Source of the DNA: Hoylesella saccharolytica JCM 17484
GTDB lineage: Bacteria > Bacteroidota > Bacteroidia > Bacteroidales > Bacteroidaceae
Assembly: GCF_000614205.1 (NCBI RefSeq)
Contig: NZ_BAKN01000011.1
Coordinates: 1-64,000 of the forward strand
Length of the DNA: 64,000 nt
Direction: 5' to 3'
A program made the translations under genes and the position numbers. Shown piece by piece: positions 7,663-15,707 of the stretch (its first letter is position 1; every line of letters starts with the position of its first letter). The notes beneath the pieces are model-generated. The model was not told the origin of the DNA, made no database searches, and saw only the letters and a list, made by a program, of their open reading frames with translations.

Positions 7663-9315
7663 ATGAAATCAATCATATTCTCATTTATTTTATTGTTCTG
7701 TTCTCTTTCGGCATTTTCGCAGCCCGGCAGTGTTCAGAAGGTTTCCAAATCTGTTTTCACCCTGACCACATTTAAGAAAGACGGCAGTGTTTTAGCCTCC
7801 GGTTATGGTATTTTTATCGGTACTAAGGGCGAGGCCGTAAGTTGTTGGACTCCGTTTGTGGGCGCAGATAGTGCTGTTGTTACTGATGCCGGCGGTAAAA
7901 GCTATCCTGTTGAGACGATGTATGGTGCCAGTGAAGTTTATGATGTTTGTAAATTTAAGGTTAACGCAGTAACAGTTCCTGCTGTATTGGCCAAGTTGGC
8001 TATGCCGGTAGGCACCAAACTCTGGCAGGTGGAATATTCGGTATCGAAACCGGTCACACTGCCACTATCGGTACAGAAGGCAGAGCGGTTCAATTCCGAT
8101 TATAATTATTATCTTTATACGGGTTCTTTAGAAGGGCTTCGTTCCGGTTGTCCAGCCGTTAATCAACGAGGCGAAGTGGTGGGCATGTTGCAGCAATCGA
8201 AGGTGAATGAAGCTGTTTATTCGATAGATTTGCGTTATACGGATACGTTTAAAACAACAGGACTGTCTGTCAACGACCCTATTTTGCAGCAAACAGGTAT
8301 CCGGATGGCGTTACCCGATGAGGTAGAGCAAGCCTCACTGATGTTGATGTTGGCGGTTGGACGTTTTGATACGTACAAGTATCAACGATATATTGATAAC
8401 TTTATCGAACTGTTCCCCCGTCGGGCAGATGGGTATGTGGCTCAAGCAGAATTGTATGTCAATCAACATCAGTTTGAAAAAGCTGCTACTGTCATGACAA
8501 CCGCATTGGCTGCTGTGGATAAAAAGGATGAGGTGCATTATGATTATGCGAAGCTAATTTATCAGAAAGAAGTTAAGATGAGGGATATTCCTTATGCTCC
8601 GTGGACACTGGATTTAGCCCTGAATGAAGCTGAAAAGGCATATAAACTCAATGCGCTACCCGTTTATCAACATTTACAAGCTCAGATTATTTATTACAAG
8701 GGGGATTATCAGAGGGCATTGGATATGTTTTTGGCTTTGACCCGGACTAATTTGCGAAACGGAGAGTTATTTTACGAGGCTGCGCAGTGCAAGCAACAAC
8801 TGAAAGCTTCGTCTGCCGAAATATTAGCGTTGTTGGATAGTGCAGTAGTTGCGCAACCGTTGCATTTGTCAACTCCATACCTTTTGGCACGTGCCAATGC
8901 CTTATCTGATCAAGGACAATATCGCAAGGCAATTGTTGATTACAATCGTTACGACAGTTTGTTATCGGGTCGGGCTAGTCATGATTTTTATTATGCAAAG
9001 TTTTTGTGTGAGGTGCAACTCCGCCAGTTTCAACAAGCATTAAATGATATAGCGCATGCCATTGTGCTGAATAGAACAGAGCCGGTATATTATGCTGAGA
9101 TGGCCCGCCTTCAGTTACGGGTTAATCAGCTAGACGATTCCATTCAAACGGCTGATTTGGGCCTCCACGTTGCTCCCGATTATCCTGATCTTTATTTAAT
9201 GAAAGGTTTGGCTCTTATTAACAAGAAACAGAAAAAAGAGGGGCTGGAAATGCTGGTAAAGGCACAAACATTGGGAGATGCCCGTGCTGAGGAATTAATA
9301 AAAAAATATAAGTAA
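7663..9315 (+). CDS. Exported protein: degenerate trypsin-like domain plus TPR repeats
   Basis: The product has 550 residues with a signal peptide (1-19, ending SAFSQ). Residues 25-190 follow the DegP/trypsin fold pattern: [14 protein letters not shown], a V-GAD strand, a DVCKFKV strand and [15 protein letters not shown]. The triad looks lost: the His position reads Thr (T63 in CWTPFVGAD), the Ser of SGSP is Cys (C163 in SGCP) and only the Asp (D94) remains. Residues 230-550 are at least six TPR-like helical repeats, such as [24 protein letters not shown] units and [20 protein letters not shown]. It is probably a periplasmic or outer-membrane scaffold derived from a protease. It precedes recR by 11 bp. 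Confidence 0.75.
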   Translation: MKSIIFSFILLFCSLSAFSQPGSVQKVSKSVFTLTTFKKDGSVLASGYGIFIGTKGEAVSCWTPFVGADSAVVTDAGGKSYPVETMYGASEVYDVCKFKVNAVTVPAVLAKLAMPVGTKLWQVEYSVSKPVTLPLSVQKAERFNSDYNYYLYTGSLEGLRSGCPAVNQRGEVVGMLQQSKVNEAVYSIDLRYTDTFKTTGLSVNDPILQQTGIRMALPDEVEQASLMLMLAVGRFDTYKYQRYIDNFIELFPRRADGYVAQAELYVNQHQFEKAATVMTTALAAVDKKDEVHYDYAKLIYQKEVKMRDIPYAPWTLDLALNEAEKAYKLNALPVYQHLQAQIIYYKGDYQRALDMFLALTRTNLRNGELFYEAAQCKQQLKASSAEILALLDSAVVAQPLHLSTPYLLARANALSDQGQYRKAIVDYNRYDSLLSGRASHDFYYAKFLCEVQLRQFQQALNDIAHAIVLNRTEPVYYAEMARLQLRVNQLDDSIQTADLGLHVAPDYPDLYLMKGLALINKKQKKEGLEMLVKAQTLGDARAEELIKKYK

Positions 9316-9326
9316 AACGGATTATA

Positions 9327-9941
9327 ATGGAGCAACCGTATCCTTCGGCATTATTAGAAAAAGCCGTTTCCGAGTTCTGTAAATTGCCAACAATTGGCCG
9401 TAAAACAGCTTTGCGTTTGGTATTGCACTTATTGAAAACAGATCTTGATGGGGTAAATTCGTTTGTTACAGCCGTAGCCCAGGCAAGAACTGATATTAAA
9501 TATTGTAAGGTCTGCCATAACATCAGCGATATGGAGATTTGTGCAATTTGTTCCAATGCAGCTCGCGACAGTTCGCTTATCTGTGTTGTAGAGAATATTC
9601 AAGATGTTATGGCCATTGAGAATACGCATCAGTATGGCGGTTTATACCATGTCTTAGGAGGCGTAATTTCTCCTATGGATGGGGTTGGCCCGGGTGATGT
9701 AGAAATAGATTCTTTGGTCGAAAGGGTGAAAGCTGGTGGTATTAATGAAGTGATATTGGCGCTCAGTAGCACTATGGAGGGCGATACAACCAATTATTAT
9801 ATCTCGCGAAAGCTTTCAGAATATCCGGTGAAATTAAGTGTCATTGCACGAGGTATTTCTGTTGGTGGAGAAATAGAGTATACCGATGAAGTGACGCTTG
9901 GGCGTTCTATTCTCAACCGCACATCAATAGAAGAAAAATAA
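9327..9941 (+). CDS. recR: Recombination mediator RecR
   Basis: A 204-residue protein matching RecR in length and order of motifs: a helix-hairpin-helix ([17 protein letters not shown], about 18-34), a C4 zinc motif (CKVCHN then CAICSN, about 57-76), a Toprim domain ([27 protein letters not shown]) and a C-terminal segment ending [20 protein letters not shown]. With RecO it loads RecA onto SSB-coated DNA. It starts 11 bp after the TPR gene and is followed after 4 bp by a small membrane-protein gene, consistent with an operon. Confidence 0.98.
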   Translation: MEQPYPSALLEKAVSEFCKLPTIGRKTALRLVLHLLKTDLDGVNSFVTAVAQARTDIKYCKVCHNISDMEICAICSNAARDSSLICVVENIQDVMAIENTHQYGGLYHVLGGVISPMDGVGPGDVEIDSLVERVKAGGINEVILALSSTMEGDTTNYYISRKLSEYPVKLSVIARGISVGGEIEYTDEVTLGRSILNRTSIEEK

Positions 9942-9945
9942 ATAT

Positions 9946-10389
9946 ATGAATCAACGCATACTTCAGATAACTTTTTACAGTATAGTTGTTACGGCAATAT
10001 TGCTGGTTCTACTGTTTGAGAATAATGTTTTCTCTACTGGTCTTTATGCAGATAACAAACCGGCCGATTTCCTTTTCACAACGATTCTGGAGGTTTTGAC
10101 CATTTGTTGCATACCTCTTGCGCTCAGACTTATCAAAGATAAGACAATGAAAAAATATGATGTTCCTAGGCGTATGCAAATTTATCGGCGAAAGGCAATG
10201 CTACGCCTGTTACTCTTAGGCTGTCCTCTTTTAGTGAATACATTTCTTTATTATCTTTTCATGAATGTGGCTTTTGGTTATATGGCTATTATTCTCTTTT
10301 TATGTCTTCTGTTTATTATTCCTACAAAAGGACGACAGCAGCGTGAAGCGAGGATTGATGATGTAAAAACCGATGGGGATGAAAAATAA
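9946..10389 (+). CDS. Small integral membrane protein, unknown function
   Basis: A 147-residue protein with four predicted membrane segments (about 8-27, 41-61, 82-101 and 103-121) and a basic loop (IKDKTMKKYDVPRRMQIYRRK) between the second and third. The C-terminal tail is charged (EARIDDVKTDGDEK). I do not recognise a family with a known role. It lies between recR (4 bp gap) and a glycosyltransferase gene whose start overlaps its 3' end, so translation of the two is probably coupled. The context suggests an envelope role, but that is inference. Confidence 0.75.
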   Translation: MNQRILQITFYSIVVTAILLVLLFENNVFSTGLYADNKPADFLFTTILEVLTICCIPLALRLIKDKTMKKYDVPRRMQIYRRKAMLRLLLLGCPLLVNTFLYYLFMNVAFGYMAIILFLCLLFIIPTKGRQQREARIDDVKTDGDEK

Positions 10390-11572
10390 ACTTTCTGTCG
10401 TAATTGTCAATTATAATGTGAAGTTTTATCTGGAGCAGTGCCTACATTCGCTTTCAAAAGCACTTGAGGGAATTGCTTCACAGGTTTATGTCGTGGATAA
10501 TAATTCGCATGACGGCTCTGTCGAATATCTAAAAGAAAAGTATCCGTCTGTTTGTTTTATTGCTAGTAATCATAATTACGGCTTTGCTCATGCCAACAAT
10601 ATTGCTTTACGAAAATGTGATAGTGAATATGTGCTTTTGTTAAATCCTGACACTTTTATTGGTGAAAGTGTTCTCCATGAGATGCTTACATTTATGGATA
10701 AAAATGAGAAAGCGGGTGGGGTAGGGCTGCAAATGCTGAATGCGTTTGGCAAGAAAGCAATGGAGTCGAGACGCGGATTACCAGAACCGATGGTCGCTTT
10801 TTATAAGATGTGTGGTCTTTGTGCTCGCTATCCTAAAAGTAAGCGCTTTGGAAAGTATTATATGAGCTATCTGTCTTGGGATACTCCTGAGCAAATTGAG
10901 GTGATTAGTGGTGCATGTATGCTGGTAAGATTGGATGTTCTTCGTCGTTTAAATTATTTAGATGAGGATTTCTTTATGTATGGCGAAGACATCGATTTAT
11001 CTTATCGCATTTTGAAAGCCGGATACGAAAATTGGTATTTACCTTTAAAAATATTGCACTATAAAGGAGAAAGCACTCAAAAGTCATCTTTTCGCTATGT
11101 TCATGTATTTTATCAGGCTATGCTTATTTTCTTCAGAAAACATTATAAACATCTGGCTTTTTGGTTTTCTCTACCTATAAAAACAGCAATATATGCAAAG
11201 GCGTTTCTTTCGCTTGTTAGCATACAAGGACAATTGATAAGGAAAATGCTCGGTTTGAAATTGAAACGAAGAATAACGCCCAAGTATCTTTTTATCGGGG
11301 ATAGAAAGATGATTGAAAAGGCTAAGACTATTGCTTTAGAAAAAGGCTTAGAGGCAGATTATATTGTTGGGAATGAAATCTCTTTACCTACCGGACATCA
11401 AATAAGCCTTCAGAATCCTAATACCCCGTACGTTGTTGTTTATGATGTACACTCTTTTTCTTACGAAAAGATTTTAGAGATTTTTTCTTTGCATCCAATG
11501 AAAAATGTAAGTTTGGGTACATTCAATCCGGATACAAACGTGGTGATTACTTATAGCGATATAATAAAATGA
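10379..11572 (+). CDS. Glycosyltransferase family 2 protein
   Basis: The N-terminal GT-A domain shows SVVIVNYNVKFYLEQCL, YVVDNNSHDGSVEYL, NYGFAHANNIAL and the metal-binding LLLNPDTF; later DEDFFMYGEDIDLSYR matches the acceptor-side ED motif. This pattern is typical of rhamnosyltransferase-like enzymes acting on cell-surface polysaccharide. After about residue 250 comes a hydrophobic or amphipathic stretch and an extra C-terminal domain. An in-frame ATG at 10373 would add two residues. It overlaps the upstream membrane gene, and its stop overlaps the next start (ATGA), so the three genes are translationally linked. Confidence 0.9.
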   Translation: MKNKLSVVIVNYNVKFYLEQCLHSLSKALEGIASQVYVVDNNSHDGSVEYLKEKYPSVCFIASNHNYGFAHANNIALRKCDSEYVLLLNPDTFIGESVLHEMLTFMDKNEKAGGVGLQMLNAFGKKAMESRRGLPEPMVAFYKMCGLCARYPKSKRFGKYYMSYLSWDTPEQIEVISGACMLVRLDVLRRLNYLDEDFFMYGEDIDLSYRILKAGYENWYLPLKILHYKGESTQKSSFRYVHVFYQAMLIFFRKHYKHLAFWFSLPIKTAIYAKAFLSLVSIQGQLIRKMLGLKLKRRITPKYLFIGDRKMIEKAKTIALEKGLEADYIVGNEISLPTGHQISLQNPNTPYVVVYDVHSFSYEKILEIFSLHPMKNVSLGTFNPDTNVVITYSDIIK

Positions 11573-12087
11573 TACATCCCAAGGTGCGTTTACGAGCAAT
11601 TGAACCAGAAGATCTTGATACGCTTTATAAGATTGAGAATGACAGAACATTATGGGGAATTGGTCCGACAAATGTACCCTATTCTCGATTTGCACTTCAT
11701 CAGTACATCGAAGATAGCACGAACGATATTTATATCGATAAGCAGGTGCGGTTGATGATTGATAATGAGGATGGTGAAACAGTAGGTATTATTGATTTGA
11801 TGAACTTTTCTCCTCAGCATAAAAGGGCTGAGGTGGGGATTGTTATAATGGTTCCTTTTCGCAAACAAGGATATGGTACAGCTGCTTTGTCCGAACTGAT
11901 TGTATATGTTAAAGAGGTTCTGCATCTGCATCAGTTGTATATTGTGGTACCAATCGTAAATTCAGAAAGTGTTCAGTTGTTTACTGCGCAGGGTTTCTGT
12001 CAAACTGCAGTTCTTACGGATTGGCTTTTTGATGGAAAGGAGTATCAAGATGCTTATTTAATGCAGTTGTTCTTACGAAAAAGTTAA
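11569..12087 (+). CDS. GNAT family N-acetyltransferase
   Basis: A 172-residue protein of the RimJ/RimL-like GNAT group. It starts VRLRAIEPEDLDTLYKIEND; the acetyl-CoA loop appears as VMVPFRKQGYGTAALSELI, fitting the R-x-x-G-x-G/A pattern, followed by LYIVVPIVNSESVQLFTAQGF. Such proteins move an acetyl group from acetyl-CoA to an amine, either a protein N-terminus or a sugar. The start overlaps the glycosyltransferase stop by 4 bp (ATGA), which would fit a role in modifying a glycan, but the substrate cannot be read from sequence. Confidence 0.9.
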   Translation: MIHPKVRLRAIEPEDLDTLYKIENDRTLWGIGPTNVPYSRFALHQYIEDSTNDIYIDKQVRLMIDNEDGETVGIIDLMNFSPQHKRAEVGIVIMVPFRKQGYGTAALSELIVYVKEVLHLHQLYIVVPIVNSESVQLFTAQGFCQTAVLTDWLFDGKEYQDAYLMQLFLRKS

Positions 12088-12095
12088 GATAATGT

Positions 12096-12126
12096 TTTGC
12101 GGATTAAATTATAATAATTACCTTTG
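12096..12126 (+). promoter_or_regulatory. Promoter of the tRNA-Asp pair
   Basis: TTTG at 12096-12099 and TACCTTTG at 12119-12126 with a 19-bp spacer, an exact Bacteroides-type promoter. The first tRNA begins 28 bp downstream. Confidence 0.8.
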
Positions 12127-12153
12127 CAACCGCAATTAGGACAACATCCAAAA

Positions 12154-12227
12154 GGTGCGTTAGTTCAGTTGGTTAGAATGCCTGCCTGTCACGCAGGAGG
12201 TCACGAGTTCGAATCTCGTACGCACCG
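12154..12227 (+). tRNA. tRNA-Asp (GTC), first copy
   Basis: A 74-nt cloverleaf: acceptor stem GGTGCGT/ACGCACC, discriminator G, anticodon stem CCTGC/GCAGG around the loop CTGTCAC (anticodon GTC), T arm ACGAG-TTCGAAT-CTCGT. CCA is not encoded. It is identical to the copy 28 bp downstream. Confidence 0.97.
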
Positions 12228-12255
12228 CTGAAGCTGTTGTTACGATATTGTTAAA

Positions 12256-12329
12256 GGTGCGTTAGTTCAGTTGGTTAGAATGCCTGCCTGTCACGCAGGA
12301 GGTCACGAGTTCGAATCTCGTACGCACCG
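12256..12329 (+). tRNA. tRNA-Asp (GTC), second copy
   Basis: Identical 74 nt to the gene at 12154-12227, including three flanking A residues, and also without encoded CCA. The 28-bp spacer and full identity point to a tandem duplication kept uniform by conversion. A strong terminator follows within 10 bp. Confidence 0.97.
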
Positions 12330-12336
12330 CTTTTGA

Positions 12337-12365
12337 AGAGAATGTCAATCGACATTCTCTTTTTT
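12337..12365 (+). terminator. Intrinsic terminator of the tRNA-Asp operon
   Basis: A perfect 10-bp stem (AGAGAATGTC, loop AATC, GACATTCTCT) followed directly by TTTTT. Confidence 0.9.
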
Positions 12366-12458
12366 ATATGATCCCTTGTATCTTTCTTTGTTTAAAGTAA
12401 GTTCGGAAAGAGGGACGTATTTTGTTTATTCGGCTTGTACTTGAATTAAAACTTTATT

Positions 12459-13733
12459 TTACAAAAAGGGTGTAAGAAGGTGTGCAAACCAACCTACAAA
12501 TTTTTGCCATCCCGTTCTAAATTCGTTCCATGATTTTTTTGTCAGCTTGAAACTATCGACTTTGTCTCTGTCAAACATGTCAGATAGCTGCTGTGTTGTT
12601 TCTTGGTCAATGATAATGGCATTTTCTTCGTAGTCGAAATTCAGACTGCGTGCATTGAGGTTTGCACTACCTACGGTACAAAACTTTCCGTCTACGGTAA
12701 TGATTTTGGTGTGATGAAATCCGGGAGTGTACATCCAGACGTTTACGCCTTTTTTCATCAGTTTGTGCACAGTGTAAAAAACACAATCAGGCGTTAGGGG
12801 TATGTCGCTGTGTGTAGACACCATTATCTCGACCTTTACCCCACGTTTCACTGCATTCTTCAATGCTTTTTTCAGTTTTCGGTTGAGGGTGAGGTAGGGG
12901 TTAATCAGTTTGATGCTGTCTTGCGCACTGTTGATGGCTTTTGTATAAAAGCTGCGGATGATTTTGTTGGTGATGCGTGGCTCCCGGTTGATAATACCTA
13001 CCATCTTCTGACCTGCTGTTGTGCAGGTATCGGGCTTTAGCCCGACAAAATGAATAGATTGTACACCACCTTTGTACAAGTCTGCTCTGTGAATCTTTTG
13101 TTTGGTTGTCTTGTTCCATATTTTCAGAAAGATGGCTTGCAATGTGTTCACTTCATCTCCTTCGATTCGGCAGTGCATATCACGCCAAGAACCCACCACT
13201 TCAGTTCCTTTTATGTAATAATCGGCCACATTCATACCGCCGGTATAGGCGATGTTACCATCTATTACGACTATTTTACGATGGTCGCGATGAAAAACAT
13301 GGTTTACCCAAGGAAATCTGACAGGGTCGAATTCGTAAATTTCGATACCTTGTTGCCGGAGTTCCTTCAGTCTTTTCTTTTTGAGCGGTTTGTTGTTCGA
13401 GTCGTTCCCGAATCCGTCAAACAGTGCTCTTATCTTTACACCTTCTTGTGCTTTCTGTGCCAACAGCTCAAAGAGTTTATTGGCAATCGAGTCGTTGCGA
13501 AAATTAAAGTATTCAAGATGAACGGTTTCTCGTGCTTGTCTGATGGCGGCAAACATATCGTCGAACTTTTCCTGACCGCTCATCAGTAGTGTTACCGAAT
13601 TATTATGTGAAAACTTAACGCCTTCTTCGCGCATTTGTTTCACAATGAGTGAGTCGGAAGACTGCGCGCGTGCAGAGAAAAAGTATATTAGTAAAACAAT
13701 AAAAGTAATGGGAATTCTCAAATTTCTCTTCAT
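12459..13733 (-). CDS. cls: Cardiolipin synthase-like phospholipase D family protein
   Basis: A 424-residue protein with two HKD motifs: HRDHRKIVVIDGNIAYTGG at about 150 and HHTKIITVDGKFCTVGSANL at about 345, each with the HxK-x4-D core and the G-S/G-N follow-up. Two such sites make one active centre that joins phosphatidylglycerol units into cardiolipin or related products. The N-terminus (MKRNLRIPITFIVLLIYFFSARAQ) looks like a cleavable signal or single anchor, not the double membrane segment of E. coli Cls, so the domain may face the periplasm. It is the last gene of a minus-strand run, 12 bp after kdsD. The gene symbol is by analogy. Confidence 0.85.
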   Translation of the reverse strand: MKRNLRIPITFIVLLIYFFSARAQSSDSLIVKQMREEGVKFSHNNSVTLLMSGQEKFDDMFAAIRQARETVHLEYFNFRNDSIANKLFELLAQKAQEGVKIRALFDGFGNDSNNKPLKKKRLKELRQQGIEIYEFDPVRFPWVNHVFHRDHRKIVVIDGNIAYTGGMNVADYYIKGTEVVGSWRDMHCRIEGDEVNTLQAIFLKIWNKTTKQKIHRADLYKGGVQSIHFVGLKPDTCTTAGQKMVGIINREPRITNKIIRSFYTKAINSAQDSIKLINPYLTLNRKLKKALKNAVKRGVKVEIMVSTHSDIPLTPDCVFYTVHKLMKKGVNVWMYTPGFHHTKIITVDGKFCTVGSANLNARSLNFDYEENAIIIDQETTQQLSDMFDRDKVDSFKLTKKSWNEFRTGWQKFVGWFAHLLTPFL

Positions 13734-13745
13734 TTTCTTTTCTCT

Positions 13746-14716
13746 CTAAATCATACAGCTATAATGATCTACTACGCCAAGTAGATGTTGTTCGTGATCA
13801 ACAACGAGCACGGTATGAATTTTATATTGGTGCATGATGGCCTGTATGTCGGCAATCTTTGTTGTAGGTAAAACGGTTTTGGGATGGTTGGTCATAATGT
13901 CGCTTACAGTTTTATCAAAAAATGGGCCTGCCATTTTTCCATTGCCCGCCGTATGTCGCCATCAGTTATCAAGCCGATCACCTTGTTGTTTTCTACCGAA
14001 ACGCCCAATCCCAGTTTTCCTTTGCTTACGTGAATGATGGCCTCTCCCAGATGCATGTCTTTTGGAATAATGGGTAAGTCGTCCGTGCGCATTACGTCGG
14101 CAGCCATTGTTAACAGCCGCTTGCCTAATTCACCTCCGGGATGAAATTGTGCAAAATCTTTGGGTTTGAAGTTTCTTACCTGCATTAATGCGATGGCTAA
14201 AGCGTCTCCCATTGCCAATGCTGCTGTAGTACTGCTCGTCGGAGCTAGATTTAGCGGACAGGCTTCTTTGGCTACTTTCACCGTGATGTGGGCATTGCTA
14301 TATTTCGCTAAAAGTGATTGGGGATTGCCGCTCATGGCTATGATGGGGATATTCATGTGTAAAACAGTGGGCAGAAAACGCAACAGTTCGTCAGTTTGCC
14401 CCGAATTACTCAGTGCCAGCACAACATCATCGGGGGTCATTACCCCTAAATCACCGTGGTAAACATCTAATGGATTGATAAAAAAAGCCGGTGTTCCGGT
14501 GCTTGATAAGGTTGCTGCAATCTTTGCACCAATATTTCCGCTTTTCCCAACACCGGTGACAATTACTTTCCCTTTACATTTAAACATCATTTCTACGGCT
14601 TTGTCGAAATGATGGTCTAATTGGGGAATGAGATCAAGTAGGGCGTCTGCTTCATCTTTTAAACATTGTGAAGCATAGGTCCTTACGTTCTTTAATCTAT
14701 CTTCTGTTGTGCTCAT
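13746..14716 (-). pseudogene. kdsD: Arabinose-5-phosphate isomerase, frameshifted as read
   Basis: KdsD turns ribulose 5-phosphate into arabinose 5-phosphate, the first step to Kdo in LPS. The first 264 codons hold a SIS domain (TGVGKSGNIGAKIAATLSS, ALSNSGQTDELLRF, NLAPTSSTTAALAMGDALA) and the first CBS domain. The frame breaks at a run of six A on the plus strand (13917-13922). Adding one base restores WQAHFFDKTVSDIMT and the second CBS domain (KIHTVLVVDHEQHLLGVVD), giving about 323 residues, the family length. The break fits the homopolymer-deletion pattern seen in seven other genes here, so the gene is probably intact in the cell. It lies 28 bp after kdsA and 12 bp before cls. Confidence 0.88.
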
Positions 14717-14744
14717 TCTTGTTCCTTTTAAGAAGGTGTTTGTA

Positions 14745-15500
14745 TCAGATAAGTGCCTTAATTAAGGCTTCGAGTTTTGATAGTTCCAACATGTTAGGGC
14801 CGTCGCTGAGGGCTTGGTCTGGGTTGGGATGTACTTCGAAGAAATAACCTGTAGCTCCGAATGCTTTTGCTGCATGTGCCATTGCTGGAACAAACTTTCT
14901 GTCTCCACCTGTTTTATCACCGTTTCCACCCGGTCTTTGCACGCTATGGGTACAGTCCATAATCACTTGGGGAACAATTTCTTTCATGTCCGGAATGTTC
15001 CGAAAGTCTACCACAAGGTTGTTATATCCGAAACAGTTTCCTCTTTCCGTCAGCCAAACTTCTTTTGCACCAGCCTCAAGTGCTTTCTCCACCGGATATT
15101 TCATATCCCTTCCGCTCAAAAACTGCGCTTTCTTTATGTTAATTATTTTTTTTGTTTTTGCAGCAGAAACCAGCAAATCAGTTTGCCTACATAGAAAAGC
15201 AGGTATTTGAATCACATCTACAACCTCACCAACCGCTTCTGCCTGATGGGTTTCATGGATATCCGTCAGTAATTTTAGGCCGTATTTCTTCTTGACGTTG
15301 TTGAGCATTTCCAAACCTTTTTCCAGTCTGGGACCACGAAACGAGTGGATAGAAGTTCTATTCGCTTTATCAAACGATGATTTAAAAATAATGTCTGTGC
15401 CTAATTTCTTGTTAATTTCCACCAGTTTTTCTGCCACGATATACAGTAGCTCTTGCGACTCAATAACACAAGGTCCGGCAATAAATATGGGTTGTATCAT
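14745..15500 (-). CDS. kdsA: 3-deoxy-8-phosphooctulonate synthase
   Basis: KdsA joins phosphoenolpyruvate to arabinose 5-phosphate to give Kdo 8-phosphate. Visible motifs are IFIAGPCVIES near the start, FKSSFDKANRTSIHSFRGP, LLTDIHE, QIPAFLCRQTDLL and DCTHSVQRPGG. I place the start at the ATG at 15500 (251 residues). The upstream in-frame ATG at 15533 overlaps the -7 promoter element, so it would not be on the transcript. The next gene, kdsD, makes the substrate of this enzyme, so the pair forms a Kdo module of a minus-strand operon that ends with cls. Confidence 0.95.
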   Translation of the reverse strand: MIQPIFIAGPCVIESQELLYIVAEKLVEINKKLGTDIIFKSSFDKANRTSIHSFRGPRLEKGLEMLNNVKKKYGLKLLTDIHETHQAEAVGEVVDVIQIPAFLCRQTDLLVSAAKTKKIINIKKAQFLSGRDMKYPVEKALEAGAKEVWLTERGNCFGYNNLVVDFRNIPDMKEIVPQVIMDCTHSVQRPGGNGDKTGGDRKFVPAMAHAAKAFGATGYFFEVHPNPDQALSDGPNMLELSKLEALIKALI

Positions 15501-15520
15501 ATCAGTATTTATAGAGTTTG

Positions 15521-15551
15521 CAAAGTTACTCAAAAGCCAATGACATGCAAA
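15521..15551 (-). promoter_or_regulatory. kdsA operon promoter
   Basis: On the minus strand TTTG (15548-15551), a 19-bp spacer and TAACTTTG (15521-15528). Transcription would start near 15514, just before the ATG at 15500, which decides the kdsA start. Confidence 0.75.
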
Positions 15552-15608
15552 GTATTTAACGGTTATTTATTATAGAACGCGCGCCCGCGTACTTTATTCC
15601 ATATAAAA

Positions 15609-15639
15609 CCACCGCCTCACAAAAGTTGTAAAGCGGTGG
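15609..15639 (-). terminator. Terminator after SusD (first pair)
   Basis: CCACCGC (15609-15615) pairs with GCGGTGG (15633-15639); on the minus strand TTTTATAT follows. It lies about 70 bp beyond the susD-like stop. Confidence 0.75.
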
Positions 15640-15707
15640 AAAATTATGAAGTTTTGCATTACGACATCTAATGATGACGCACACGATGATGAAACACCAA
15701 CTTGTTA

